64,000 nucleotides of DNA from contig JARWMV010000250.1 in the NCBI GenBank assembly GCA_030998015.1, positions 682,001-746,000 of the forward strand. Reading direction: 5' to 3'. The notes under the pieces were generated by a model. It was given only the letters and a program-made list of their open reading frames with translations. It was not told the DNA's origin and ran no database searches. This DNA comes from Ceratorhiza oryzae-sativae. Lineage: Eukaryota > Basidiomycota > Agaricomycetes > Cantharellales > Ceratobasidiaceae. The translations under genes and the position numbers were made by a program. Below are positions 35,679 through 48,313 of this stretch, piece after piece; positions within the stretch are counted from its first letter, which is position 1; every line of letters starts with the position of its first letter.

Positions 35679-37825
35679 CGTGGAGTGAACGCGGCGCAAA
35701 TGAGAAAAATGAGGCGTCAGAGATGCGGCGTGCGTGCAGCGTTCAACGCTAGGGGGAGGCAGACGGCAGTCGTGATGTGCGCGGTATCCAACCGTGTAGT
35801 AGTCGTAAGATGGGTCGTTGGTGCGTGAGGTCGTGGGGTCGTGGGTGTCGTGTCAAGGTGAGGATAACGGCCCCTGCTAGATAAATAGTAGTAGTTGGTG
35901 AGATGCGGATCAGTGTAACGCTCGGCTTGGTTTGCTATAGGGTTAGATGAAGGGCTTACTGACCTGGGTGAACGCCTCAAGGCCTTCGGCTGAAGAACCG
36001 CGTTTCGGGTAGGTCGTGTTCGGATACAGTGAGGGGAAATGCTAGCGAGAATAACTCGATGTGTGCGGAAACGACCTCAGCACCGGAGGGAAAGTGGGGA
36101 GAGGGGAAGGAAGAAACACGGGGCAGACGGCTGGCAGCATTTGGTTCGGTGCTTTATTCACTGTCATCGGACTTGATTCCGGTGGACCATCCGGTCAAAA
36201 GGCCCGCCACCTCTTGATGATTACGGGAGTGAAGAAAACGGCTACGAAAAGCTCTGGAAGCCCAGAGTGCGAATCTCCGATATGCTCGATAGAATATGGA
36301 GCGAAATCTATAAACCGGGGTTTTAGCGCACCCATATGGGCCTTTTCCGCCCAATTATGTCCAAATAACTCACTGCTCCATATGAGCGCGCGCTTCAACG
36401 CTTTCCACCTACTCAATGGATCGCACTGATCGGGTTCCATCGAAATCGTGAATAGCGGATAGGGGTGGTGAATCTACGCTATGAGAGCATATCAGGCAGG
36501 ATTCCCTGCACTTCAACGCTGTCGAGGTACTCGGAGACTTCGATGACCTCGAGGCAACCTCGTGTTTCTCCAAAATTCTGGGTCGAGGACTATTTGAACA
36601 ACACGTTTTGCAGAGGCCTAGATCGTTTGATGACACGTTCCTTGTCAAGCTCGCACAAGTGCACAGCATACAACTATCCATCGTCGCAAAACTTTCCAAG
36701 GCTTAATCGAGAGGGTGTCCATCACAACGTGTTCGTAGCCACGGCGTCGCCACTGTATCGTAGGCCATCATTAAGTAATGATTACTCAGGCATACCAACA
36801 CATTCTGTCCAAGCAATTACGGTGCTGAAGCAACCGCGGCAGTGTTACCCGATAGGAAAGCGCACGCCTAGTTCTATTGATGCGCCCAACGGAACTTAGT
36901 ACAGGACTACCCCGAGCTAGCGACTTACCAGAACAATGAAAACCCCGATATGAGGTAATAATCTCATCATTTCCAGCTTAACCTAGTTCGTAAACGGCTT
37001 CTGACCAACAGGATTGACATAGCGTTGAACAAAAAGGTAAGGGCGAACCCTGCGGGTCGTGGCTTTCGCATACGCGTGACAGCTAGACAGCGAAGAGGCA
37101 TTCAATTTGCTAGTTGGTATCAACCCGCCATCCTGAACCTCGCTGATGAACGCCGTGGGTGTCTCGACAATTCATTCGCATCAGCCCAGTGTTGATGGGG
37201 GGAATTGAAAACATATCTCAACTTACGAAGAAGTTTGCGGAGCTAGTTGAATGGATATGATACGAGTAAGAGCTTGGAATATACGGAGCATAACTGGACA
37301 CAACTGATTTGCGAGCTAAAGCAGGCGAGGGGAGCCGAAGCGTGTTGAGAGTGCGGATTATTCGGGTAATACTCAAGCCGCGCTCATGGCGAGCTCCAGT
37401 CCGTATCACGTTAAAACAGAGATTTCAGATGCAATATCAAGAACAAGCGACATGTTGGTTTACCTAGGGCGATCAGTAGTGGCGGGGGATATTTGGACGA
37501 AGATCTACAGGTCACGTGGGCTCTTAGTGTGGCGATTCAATCAGCGTGACTTGCTTGTGTGTGCTTGGGACCTAATAAAATGACGCGCGAGTTAGCCCCT
37601 ATTCTCATTCTACCTCTTGCTGCACCACGACGGTAAGCTCCAGAGGTACTATAATTATCATATATGCTCTGCTAATGTGCTTCTCTTCTATAGTCTGGTA
37701 AAATTCCTCCCCACTCACGACTTTTGCCCAGCTTCGACATTGACACGTTCTGGCATCACTACCCCAAAAATTACTTCCGTATCTGAAACCTCTCACAAGC
37801 CGCCTCAAATACATTCGATCCCATC
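35679..37825. other. Promoter region of the bHLH gene and unassigned sequence
   Basis: 35679-36130 is a GC-rich, purine/pyrimidine-skewed upstream region of the bHLH gene. From 36400 to 36900 the plus strand has overlapping open frames of 70-145 codons, but none matches a family. The rest has no gene I can support. Confidence 0.35.
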
Positions 37826-38721
37826 ATGTGGTGCGACAACTGCCTTCTTCTGCTCCCATTGAGGGGTGGAGCCATCGCATGGGCCTTACTGCTCGCCCTA
37901 TACAATCTAGTTGGGGGCATCTTGCTCTTGCGCTATGGCCAATTTCTCTACTTTGTTTATCCAGAATGGTACTACCAAGCTCTCTTGCCGCTCACTGCGC
38001 ACTCTAACCTTAGATTCCAGGTTTATCTACGGTGGAATCTCTATGGGCATTGGTCGGTAGCCATCCTGAATATTTATCGCTCTCTAATGTAAGCATATTT
38101 GCTTTCAAGTGATTTTGAGCGAACTTGATGTTATCCTCAAGCGATCATATATATGGACTCGTGTATGCCACTTCTTGTGGCCCGTGCTTCTTGTCGTCAG
38201 CGGCGTGCGAGGTGTTATCATGATTCTGCAGCTTAATCGTGGGTGAGCTAGTTTTATACCACCCAGGCATCCATAGGACTTAATACTCCAAAAAGTCAAG
38301 ATAAGATCGCTTGGGAGTGTCAAAATGGAGGTCAGGTCTGGGGAACCAGTCCTGAAGCTGCCCCAAACTCTGTGTAGGTGACCATCCTGGACGAGACGCC
38401 ATTATCTTGACAGTTTCCCAGGTCCATGCCAAACGGAATTTGTAATACCGCATTTGGGAGCCTTTTCACGGCTTTTATCGTCGGTATACTCCTCGACCTT
38501 GGACTTCAGGTTAGTCGATGTTCCCATTTGGATGCAGATTGGTACATGACACTGATACCGAAATTAGCTATACATGTTCTTCCTGAACTGGCGATACTGT
38601 AAACGCCTAGAACACTATCGCGAATTTAAAGGCCCCGATATGCGAGGTATGTTCTATTCTTGAAGTTTCAGTCCCATTCTCACGATTTATCTGGCCGGAA
38701 TTAGGGTTCTACGCAGCCTAA
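37826..38721 (+). CDS. Small multi-pass membrane protein, unknown function
   Basis: I do not recognise a named domain. Exon 1 (37826-37978) starts MWCDNCLLLLPLRGG and carries a first helix (AIAWALLLALYNLVGGILLL). Exon 2 (from 38021) reads FIYGGISMGIG. A later exon (about 38118-38241) encodes VCHFLWPVLLVVSGVRGVIM. The next (about 38300-38370) reads KIAWECQNGGQVWGTSP. Then come SMPNGICNTAFGSLF with a helix TAFIVGILLDLGLQ (about 38425-38510), LYMFFLNWRYCKRLEHY, and a short last exon ending at 38721. About four membrane segments result. The junction after exon 2 is unsure: either a 61-bp intron from 38057 or a missing G near 38056. The Cys-rich N-terminus and cytoplasmic basic tail are its notable traits. 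Confidence 0.6.
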
Positions 38722-39348
38722 GCTCGTAACTCGGAAGTGGAGTGCCCCGCAACAGTATCCGACATATTGACGTTGAATTCATGAATGATGAACGATTATG
38801 AACATGAAGCTACAGTGGCTGGAGGAACTCTCTTCCTCTTCTTTCTTTCCTTTATTTTTGGGAGTTGACTCGGGCTATATTCAACCTTGATTTATCGTGG
38901 ACTTTTATGTAAATCGGTCTCCGTGTGGACAAGTTCCTGTTGCTGAAATGAACAAGTATCTCACCTGCTATTTTTGTGCCTACGTATTCTAATAGAATAC
39001 GGTCGTCCTTCAAGCATCAATGTATTGCAACTCATGTTTCAAACACATTTGAGCACACACATCCTGTCACAACACGTGACATTGACACTTTGAGTGGGTA
39101 TATGCGTCATATGTCCTGAGGGTCAGCCTCGATGCATGCCGAGCTGGCCGAGATCTAATCGGCCGTACCTTGGGTGAGTGCAAACGCTGTTGATCGCCCT
39201 CCTCGAAGAGGGTATCAGAAGCCACGCTTGGCAGGGGGCGAGGCCAGACATGCGCCATCCATGCCGTAGTGAACCTACCGTGGGTCGGTGATTGAATAGG
39301 GGTGACTCTGGGCTGCCAAGAGGTATCTTCTATAAATCTTCCCCAAGG
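38722..39348. other. Intergenic region
   Basis: AT-rich first half, and a promoter-like second half with CTATAAATC at about 39331-39340, 10-20 bases before the next start codon. No ORF is supported. Confidence 0.4.
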
Positions 39349-40402
39349 ATGGAGAAAGTGCTTCTAAGCACCGTGATGGCGTCCCTCATCAAACTGTTTG
39401 TTCAATTTGCGCTCGTTGGGCTTTTGCTCGTTGGGGCGTCTCCTGCGAGTGTCGGAGAACGCGCGACGGGGTCACCTGTACCAAGAAGTTTGCGGGAACC
39501 CTGTCGACTATGCAAATGGTTATCGGGGAAGGCCCCGCGCTCGGTGGGTTTGCTTTCTTATCAGGGATTTTACGAAACTTGATCACACTTTTGGCTAGGG
39601 AAATGGCAAAACCTGACGATTAACTCGAATAATGAAATAGCATTTAAAAACAACACGACCAAGCGTGGGTATCGGGCAGAATTTCAAGCGTGTCTTCCCA
39701 ACTATGGAGGTGAGCCGTCTTAAACGAGGGAATGCGAGGCGAGGTGGCTGATTTGCATTCGCGCTATCCAGGGTTCAGTAATAATGGAAAGAACAATATA
39801 TGGGCTGGGCGTATATATCTTCCGGAGCTCAAAAAGTGTCTCGCTGTAAAGAATCCGAACGCAGCGGATCAACGGCATTACGTTGAAGTCCGTGCGTGTC
39901 CGTCGAAGCTTTCAGTGAGTGTCGTGTTGAAACGGATGGTTGACACCAGCATTATTGACCTGATCGGACACGTAGGCCGGCAAAGACTCACAGCCCTTCA
40001 ATTTTGTCGCGTCCAAGTATTCCGAGATTTATCTTGAATGGGTGAGCCGAGGGTGACTGAGAATCGAGGTGGTGGCTCATTTGCTCCTGGCATGTTTTCG
40101 AACAGAGCGGAATGTGAGCCTGAAAGGTGGCATGTTTGGCTGGTGATCATAACGAACCCTTTGTTTTTCAGCACGAATGCAGCGAGAACGCGAACCCAAG
40201 GTGGTTCATCCTGTGAGAGCGGGTGAGCCGGCGATCTGAACTTGTTCTGGCTAGTACTAATTTAATGATCGGCCCTAGGACGTACGGGTACCTGAGGGAT
40301 CGCCTTAATCTGCCTGTGCCTTACGAAAACAACCGAATCAAACTGGCGTGCTTGGATAACCCCTCAGCTGCGTCGTTTGCCACGCTGAAAAAGTGGAATT
40401 GA
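39349..40402 (+). CDS. Secreted cysteine-containing protein, unknown function
   Basis: A hydrophobic signal peptide (ALVGLLLVGASPAS) begins the protein. Six exons (39349-39543, 39599-39709, 39772-39914, 39976-40041, 40172-40212, 40279-40402) join in frame apart from one position. After the signal peptide, the mature part (TCTKKFAG onward) is one frame away, and one more G in the GGGG at 39468-39471 would join them. The mature ~190 residues include QACLPNYG, IYLPELKKCLAVKNP, VEVRACPS, HECSENANPRWFIL and KLACLDNPSAAS: six or more cysteines, short beta-like blocks and no catalytic motif. The pattern suggests a beta-rich, possibly lectin-like secreted protein. A role in host or microbe interaction is only a possibility. 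Confidence 0.65.
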
Positions 40403-40782
40403 GACCCATGGCTAGCGAGCGTGTAGGCTAGAGACAATCAGGTTTCCATGTTTGCACGTGTGAGAATTCGCGAACAGGGATGATGTTTCCCTGAGCTGTT
40501 ATTGACATTCCGGTTAATCCTGTGATGTACTTCGCACGGTTGGTGCGCTATTTGCCTGTAAATCCCATGCCATGAGTCGATCCAACTCGACGCGCTCAGG
40601 CCAGACGACCAGATAAAACGCGAGCGCACGCGCAGACGCGCGGAAGCCCCTCTTATCCGCCTTTCACCAGCCCCCTCTGTTGACAGATCGCCGAGTCACG
40701 TGCTCCGCCGACAGGAACGACGGTCACGTGGGCGAATCTCACTAGGACTGTCTGTTTCCACAACGCGTCCAACTTGAACACC
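40403..40782. promoter_or_regulatory. Upstream region of the homeodomain gene
   Basis: Two CACGTG palindromes occur at about 40698-40703 and 40725-40730 within 100 bp of the start codon. CACGTG is the E-box bound by many bHLH factors. That it acts here is inference. Confidence 0.4.
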
Positions 40783-42074
40783 ATGGAGTTGGCCAACCCA
40801 GCCCGGCGCTCCAGCCGCAGACAGATCGACTACCGCAACATCACCCGGCCCGATGGCGAAGAGGGATCTGCCGGCGACGACGTATCCGCAGACGGCAATA
40901 ACGCTGCCAGCTCAGAGCGCGTTCACGAGCCCGAGGAACTGATCGACACTCCACCCGACTCCCAGTCCAACAAACCGCGCATGGTCAACGTAGGCCGTAC
41001 GAACAAATCGCGCACTGTATTTACTCCAGAGCAGCTTGCGCTTCTCCAAGACGCCTTTGAGAAGAATCCGTATCCATCCCGTGAAGTCCGGGAGAAACTG
41101 GAGGAGGTGACCGGACTGTAAGTAACGGCTGATCTACCAGGCACTGCAATATCCCTCCAGCACGGCGCTGATCTCTCTGCCTTGGTGTTGTTTGCAGTGG
41201 TCGCAAACGCCTCTCTGATTGGTTCGGTCATCGCCGGCATGCGCTCAAGCTGAAAAGGCTCGGGAGCACCCCGTCTTTGCCGACGGCTCGCGTTTCGCCA
41301 CCCACGTATCCCCACTCGCGGTCGACGTCACCAGCATCTGACACCCGATCACTGTCGCCCCGGCGACGCGCCCACTCATCGGCATCGCCGTCTCACACAT
41401 CGCCATATCCAACACTTTCACATTCCTATCACCCAGAGCCACGCGCCTCAGGGCTTTCGTCCCTGGCTGCATGGTCATCAGCGAGCGCTGCCCGAGACGA
41501 GCGCCCGCACCGTGCCTACTACCCCGAGGAGCAGCCGTCAAGCGCCTCGGTTTCCCATCCCGGCGTGCCATTCCCAACCATATCAAAACAAAGCTACTCG
41601 CTTGACTCGTATGCATCCCGTCGGAACGTGTCCCCCCAGCCTTCTTCCTCGGCTTCCTCTGCCCACGGATTACAACAGGTTCGATCTCGACCTTCCTTGG
41701 AATGGGCCTGCGCCATCGAACGGCAACGCGTGCGCCCATATCCCAAAAAGCCAGCCTCCCGTGAGGCGGGATGGTCGCGCCACCTCAATCCTGGTGCGCC
41801 CGGCACTCGCTCACGTTCTCACAGCCATTCTGCAGGCGGTGGACATCTCGGTGGACACAAGGAAGAAGATATCGGCGGCTCAGATACCGAACCGGAAGAT
41901 GAAGATGTCCACGAAGTGCTTACTCCGCCCCAAAGTCTCATGGCCCTAGAACGACAGGCCAGGGTCCAGTCTTTTGCGAGCGCAATGAGCTCCAGTTCAG
42001 GTTATAAGTATGATAGCGACACTCAAGCCGATTTGGATGCCGCAATGATCCTCGTGGGCATGGGCATGAGCTGA
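40783..42074 (+). CDS. Homeodomain transcription factor
   Basis: Two exons (40783-41117 and 41198-42074) encode about 403 residues. The homeodomain spans residues about 70-130: helices 1-2 in RTVFTPEQLALLQDAFEKNP and SREVREKLEEVTGL, and the recognition helix RKRLSDWFGHRRHALK, where W, F and RR hold the positions of the canonical WFxNRR. The Asn usual at the third position of that motif is His here, which is atypical and may change DNA contacts. The 80-bp intron falls between helices 2 and 3, a common place. The C-terminal 270 residues are Ser/Pro-rich and end in an acidic stretch (SDTEPEDEDVHEVL). The ATG used is the first in frame; an upstream TTG is not needed. Confidence 0.85.
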
Positions 42075-44697
42075 TATTTTACGACTTTTGACGACATTTC
42101 TTTATTCGTAGGCTTGTTATCTTCATCTTGTTTTCTGTGTTCATCTGCAATGCTTGGGACTTTGGATCATATTAACCCGTTTTCTGTGTGTTTGACTACT
42201 CTGTGGCTCTTCGAGTTGCAACCTGCTTTCTCCAACCTTGAATACCCCTACTTCCTTTTTCTCGGCTACCGCCTATCCCATCAACCCTGTCTTCCCTTGT
42301 TCCTTCAAAACACCCGAGCCCTCCCAACCGCCTTTATTGGATTTACTCAAGTATTCGATGTGCATACTTGTCTCCTTTATTTTCTCCTCGCTTTCTCTTT
42401 TGTGGATACGATACAATAGCGATGTGTATGCGTATCCCCATAATCAGCATGGTCGCATTTGCCCCAAACTAGTTGGTTCCAGGGACCCATGTCAACAAGG
42501 CCTTCAATGGCAGCATGGGTGGCGCATCTTTCTGATGCCCCGTGGCGCTATAGTATGTGAGCCATCGAGGTCCCCCGTGAGATCCCGAGCAATCTCGCAC
42601 ATCACTTGCAATCAATTCTCGGATGGAGGGTAAATGACGGCATGCAACTCGAGGCTGAGCTGAATCGATGTACCGTTCGTTTGCTCCAACGAGGCAACCA
42701 GTTCCTGTGAGCTCGCGTGGCTTTCAAGGGAGTATTACGTAGAAGTTACGAGTCTGATTTTCAAAATAGTTGGCATCCGTCGGGTTTATGGGTCAACCCT
42801 GTGGACTCTTGGCCAGCGAAGTTGCAAGAAGCTGTTTTCGGAGCTCTCAAATGACGCTTTTCAGCTTGAAATATTACCGTTCGGAGATAGGAGCAGTATA
42901 GGATGGTTAGGTCGGCGCTTCTTTCGGCGATCCTCGAATCATTCTCACTGACATCTCCCTGGATGCATTATCCAGTAGGGCTTAGCGTACGCCTGTCAAT
43001 CTCAGTTCGCAATAATCAAATAATAGCCCATAGCCACCCGACAATCCTCCCTCGTGGCGATTATCTCGATCTAATCTGGACCCACTCGGCATCTTGCTGA
43101 CCTGCCTCGTTTATTGACGAGCATGCCCTGCATTGTCCCCGCACCTTGGCGGTGCCACCTCGAGGCGTCGAAACCTGCGTTGGATACTTGCACTTGACAA
43201 GCTGGCATTAGAAGGGCCCACGCAATACGGAGAGGACGATCCCTTCATCAATTCCATCAGAAAGTATCCCTGTGTCGGCTGGGTTAAGATAATACCAGAT
43301 GGAAATCTCAGCTATGAAGAAGAGGTCCAGCCTCGGGTGGGTAACAACTTCCCGCAGAGGATGGGAGTTACGCCCCGAAGGGAGAGTTGAATTTAGGCGT
43401 AGCATAAGCGTACCGCTGGCAAGTACTGAGCTAGGATTGGCTAATTGATGTCAAGCGGTAGTGGAAATTCATAAATGACGTTCGAGATTTCACAAAAACA
43501 CATCAATATTCTTCCTGGCACCGATGAGAACGGGCTCCACGATGATCACTTATCAAGGATTAATCTCGCCCTCGGAAGAGTTCTCCTCTTTGGATCAGAG
43601 ATATCCTCCCTCACTTCCACCTCCACAGTGGGGTTGGCCCTAGGCGCAAGATTCGAGAAGACTGAGAAGGACTCAGTGCGAGATAATCAAGCATCATTGT
43701 GGGGATGTACCCTCGCCAACGCTCATGATGACCATCGGCTGGTCCGGCCTTGGTCGGGTTTACTCTTGTAGGCAAGTTCCCCCAAGCTCGGTGTATTATT
43801 TAGATCAGATGTTGTAGTTGGACTGGGGTAATAGTGTTGAGGGTTGGTACACCGGCTCGCACCCGGCTCGGAGCAAGCTCGGGAAGACGAGACTCGCACA
43901 TCCTGGGCCACCGAATGACCCAGGGAACTTTTTTGTTTTTTTGAGCCGAATGCTCCGAGGACGGAACATGGATCGCGCCAGCTCACCGTTTTCCATTGCG
44001 CTTACTCTGGTGAATGTTATTCCCAACTTTTTCTTTTCGGACTATCGTTGCGTGTACCGTTGGCTAGGGATTCACTTTGGTGTATGAGGGTGCTGTAGCT
44101 AAGATCTGGGGGATGAGCAACGCATCGTGGCGTTCTGAAAGACAAGATCCCCGCCTGCACAAACTCCATTACACGTGGTCCTTATCAGGGATTAGGGGTT
44201 CATAGAGGTAATCCCTAACGTAGTGTATCCGTGACGCTCGATCTGACCTCACGTGGGAGCGAGTTTGTATACTGAAGCCCACGTAAGATGCGGAGCATAT
44301 AGCCAGGCAACGTGCTGCATTGAGTCTATGGGCGCAGACGGATGGAGGGGCGAACTTTCTCAATACATTTAGAGTTTAAACCCTTATAATATAAAACGCA
44401 GAGGTCAACGGAGAGATATATGCACGGTTGCCCCAAAGAACATGCATCAACATCCTATACAGATTGTATTTAGTTGTACAAGCGTACCATCCAAGGTGGT
44501 TTCAGGGGCAGGAGCGGTCTAGAATAACCCATCGAAGGTTCATGTCGCTCCGCTGGGATCGTGTCGCAAAAGAACTTTCAGCAGAAAGGAGCAAATCAGC
44601 CGCGGATTATTTTTTTCAAGAATCGTGCGTTGGGCCAGACGAGTGAGATGACACTGAGAATAGGGGTTAGGTTAGAGAAAATCACTAGAGTCGAGGC
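42075..44697. other. Unassigned sequence with weak coding-like segments
   Basis: Open frames on the plus strand at about 42660-42960 and 43133-43390 have plausible amino-acid composition, but no start, splice pattern or family supports a gene. The remainder is AT-mixed spacer. Confidence 0.35.
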
Positions 44698-46265
44698 TCA
44701 CCTCTCAAGTTCGTGATCATTGGCTTTTCCTCCCTGCGCCTCCTCGCTAAAAAAGACATCTACTACCCATAACTCGATGGGCTGAGAGTGATTCGAGGGA
44801 GCGGGATTTATTCTGGCCTCGTCCCACTCTTGGGAGGTCGCCGTTAATTTCAAAACGAAATATTCAAGGTTAGGGAAGCTTTGTGCAATAACGTTTAGGT
44901 CGGCCAGTCGTGTCCAGGGCGTGTTGAGCTCGAGTCTTCGAAGCTTGGGGTATACTCTCGGGTACTGAGCGAAGTACAGGACGGTGGGAGTTATCGGCGC
45001 AAAGCATAGCCTCGTTAGCGGTAGGGATGAAAGGAGGGTGTGGATGATTTCGGATGTCTCGTTGCCCATTCCTTCATAAGGGGGGTATAAAGCTAGGTCG
45101 TGGATGCGTGAACTATGTTCGCATATCATAGTCACCATTTCGAATAATTCTTGGTAGCCCATAAGCTGCGACCAACGGTATTTGTCAAAACGGATCGTAA
45201 CACTTTCGAGCTTGGTGGATACTGCATCCAACTTCCAGAGCGCCTTGAAAAACTTCAAATCAGGTAGTCGGTAAAGTGCGACTTGCTTCAGGCAAGGGAA
45301 TGACCCGGGTGATAGGAGCAAGTCGTGTTGATCCCTGTCGAAATGCTCGGCAAAAGAGTGAGTTCGAGACGTTCTAGCCGAGGTAGTCGGCCAAAAATAT
45401 CAAGGCCAGCCTGTTGAGGTATGGGTAGAGTGACACAAAGACTCCGAAGATCGCTGAATGCTGGGATGTGCTCAAACCACGTCGGGTATTCATCGGCATC
45501 CTCTCCAACCTCAGAGAGAAACATGCGATCTTGATAGAATGGCTCTATACTAATTGTAGGAAACAAATCGAGACTCCGGAGTTTAGGGCAGGAGTCTGCG
45601 AAGCTACGCAACAAATGAGAAGCGCCAACGGCCGAAAAGATAGGAGGACTTTGGATATTCGTAACGCAAGTCGTGAAGTTTCTGAGAGATGAACATCCGA
45701 AAAGGACGAGCCAAGGGAGCCTAGTCTGATAATAAAATTGATTCGATATCCAGGTGCTTTGAGTTAACACTAGTGAACGCAGATTCGGTAGTAGCCGAGT
45801 CGTTTGAGAAAATTCGTAGACAGTTTTCCAGTTTTGTATAGTGTAGTCTTTGTAGAGCCGGTCATTATAGACTTCAATCTCCCTAACAAAAGGCGAATAG
45901 AAATGGAATCGAGCCAGGCCGCTTTCGGAAAACGAGAAAGGGAATATCTAACAATAGGGCCGGTCCCGATTAAACGCAATGAAATCGTAGCCTTATTGAC
46001 TCACAATTCTAAGCGACCCGCTACCATCCATTTTAGCGGGAGAAATACACACCGTTACTTTTGTGTCCGGAAGAAGTGAAAACAATTGATCTATGCCCTT
46101 GACACTGTGCCATAAAACGGGTGCCAGCAAGTCAAAGATGACACGACATGTGCGAGCCAAGCTGCAGGCATCCCTTGAACGCGAATAGGATGCAATGAGC
46201 TCTACTAGTTCACATGTTTTGAGTACATCGTGCGCTGAGCCAGAGCTGGAAGAGGTAGTGCTCAT
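44698..46265 (-). CDS. F-box-like / LRR-like protein, one base apparently missing
   Basis: Minus-strand exon 1 (46005-46265) contains an F-box-like segment (CELVELIASYSRSRDACSLA, then RTCRVIFDLLAPVLW). Exon 2 (44698-45947) encodes repeated leucine-rich units of the kind LPNLRSLVL, CPKLRSLDL, FSDLRSLCV, LPRLERLELTLLP, YPKLRRLELNTP and FPNLEYFVLKL, about 500 residues in all. F-box proteins link substrates to Skp1-Cullin-1 ubiquitin ligases, and the repeats would bind the target. Within exon 2 the frame is lost at 45333-45335 (CCC on the plus strand). One extra base in this run rejoins two long open halves, so this looks like a consensus error or a recent mutation. Large F-box/LRR families are typical of Agaricomycetes. 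Confidence 0.7.
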
Positions 46266-48313
46266 GGTGGGGCATTGATACATACGTTGATGCACGTGAC
46301 GGTTATATTCATGACGGTAATTAGACCCGATAGCGGACTTGAGCCAAAGGGGGATGCGAATACGTACAAACCAAGATAGGATAAACGTAGGCGAGGCCTT
46401 TTGTTTCATAGTAGGTGCTAGTACATCTTTAAGAATAGAAGCAAGAGAAGCTTGCCTCCATGTTTGCACATCTTGAGTCATCATGACCACAGCCTTTGGC
46501 ATGCTCCGTGCTGTGACCAATGAGCTATTCCGGCATACTTAAATGTGCTTCGGGAGGTGAAAAGTCCGTTTTAGTAAGGCGGATTGATTGATGTAAGTGC
46601 GTTCATGATAGACGTCATGTGAAGGCCGTCCTGCAAACAAAAGCATCTTGTACGTACAAAGAAAACCTTTGCTGTTGGAATCTTATGATACTGTAAATGC
46701 TCACACTACAGAGGGTTTCACGGGAAAATATATTGACTGAGCTCCATATATATGCTGGAATTGTGGCCGTCAATCCGACTTCTCATGAAGCATTTGGTTT
46801 TATACCGCTTTTGGTGCATGTCCATCGGCTCTTCTACTTTTGCACCAAGGTGCGATCTCTATCTATGAGCGGTTCGAATGCACTCTCGATCGAATGATAT
46901 GGCTCTGGAATGATAGTACGCTGATTAGTTCATACAGCTCTATCCCCATCCTCCACATCCTGTCTAGGATGGTGTCTGCCGCACGTCGAGGGTCAGGAGA
47001 GCGGAAGATTCAGATAAATCTCTCAGTGACGTTGAATGAATTAAAATGCGTATGTTTAAATGGTATGATGCTGTGAGACCTGGTAAGTGCTTGAAATTGG
47101 TACCTTTGTGCCGTGTCTCGAGAATCTGTCGTCGTTGTACACGGTGGGGCATAACTATTGATTAATGAAGCGCACCGGGCTGCCGAAAGCTCATGCACAG
47201 AGGGCTATATTTAACGCACCTTCCAATGCGCATAGAGTCGAAATCACGCCACTAACGCATGCTTATTTTTCAAGGATTGTTCTTAAACAAGTCGATTGGT
47301 ATCCTAGCAGTAATAAGTGCAGTTTTACATGTAAGGCACCTCAAGGATGGGTTCTGAATCACGTATCAATGGCTCCTGATGGTTCGGTTGTCAATTTAGA
47401 AGATACGCCTGTGGTCAGCGGCCAACTCGGACTATGCATGTGCTCTGCGGCTAGAGGTGCATGTGCTCGAGCATAAATGCGATTTAGGATTTTCTATTGT
47501 TGGTACCTACGTATCGGTTGTGCCGGCACGGTATCACTACAAGAGGGCGAGATCTGGAACGTCATGAGACACCAAGCGTATAAAGTTGGTGTGCCCGACA
47601 ACCGGGGGGAAATCTACCCTGGTTGTATTATTCCATCTTTATCATGCTCTCTTACAACCGCACTAGCATCATGCCATAGTACCTGTGCTTATTTCTTCAG
47701 CAAGCGTCTCTGCTACGCCCGTCCCTGTCAATGTGGTTGTCCCGAAGGGCGCTGGCACGAGAGCCCACCTGGTAGTGGCTTCTATACGTGTCCACAAGTG
47801 CTTTTGCTCACGAGACTGGCGCATAGGCTGGCGATTTGGGTACAGTAAGAAAACAGGTTCCAACAGCGTTTAATTTGGCGGTGAATCGAATGCTGCTCGT
47901 GCTGTATTCTATACTGAGGGGATCGGTGATGCTCCATTGAATGCTTTGATTAGCCTCAAATGATATTATGCCAAGTGGGCCATGGTTTGACTGAATCCCA
48001 AAGTATATAGCAATATGGATTGAACCGATCATGTGCAGATAGTGTTTGTTTGCTGTTAAAATAGTCTCGACAACCAGACTGCCAGACTGGGAGGTTCGAG
48101 CGGGGAATGAATATACATAGTAATCAACGTGCGTGAGGCACGTTGATTCGACTGAATATGGGGTAGGAGTGTTCTTGGCAAGGGACGATGTGGTAAGGCT
48201 GATGCAAGAGTCTGGTCAGACGTGATGTGGTGTGGCAGGGGCGATGACATAATGGGGGACCCTGTCGATGGCGTAAAGATCCACCGTTCGAGTTTACCAA
48301 CTTGAAGTGCGCC
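46266..48313. other. Unassigned sequence
   Basis: Several open frames of 60-120 codons at 46700-47080 and 47165-47880 (plus strand) overlap one another. One at 47685-47873 has a Ser/Val-rich start that could be a secreted peptide, but no start-to-stop model could be built. No RNA gene or repeat was seen. Confidence 0.35.
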
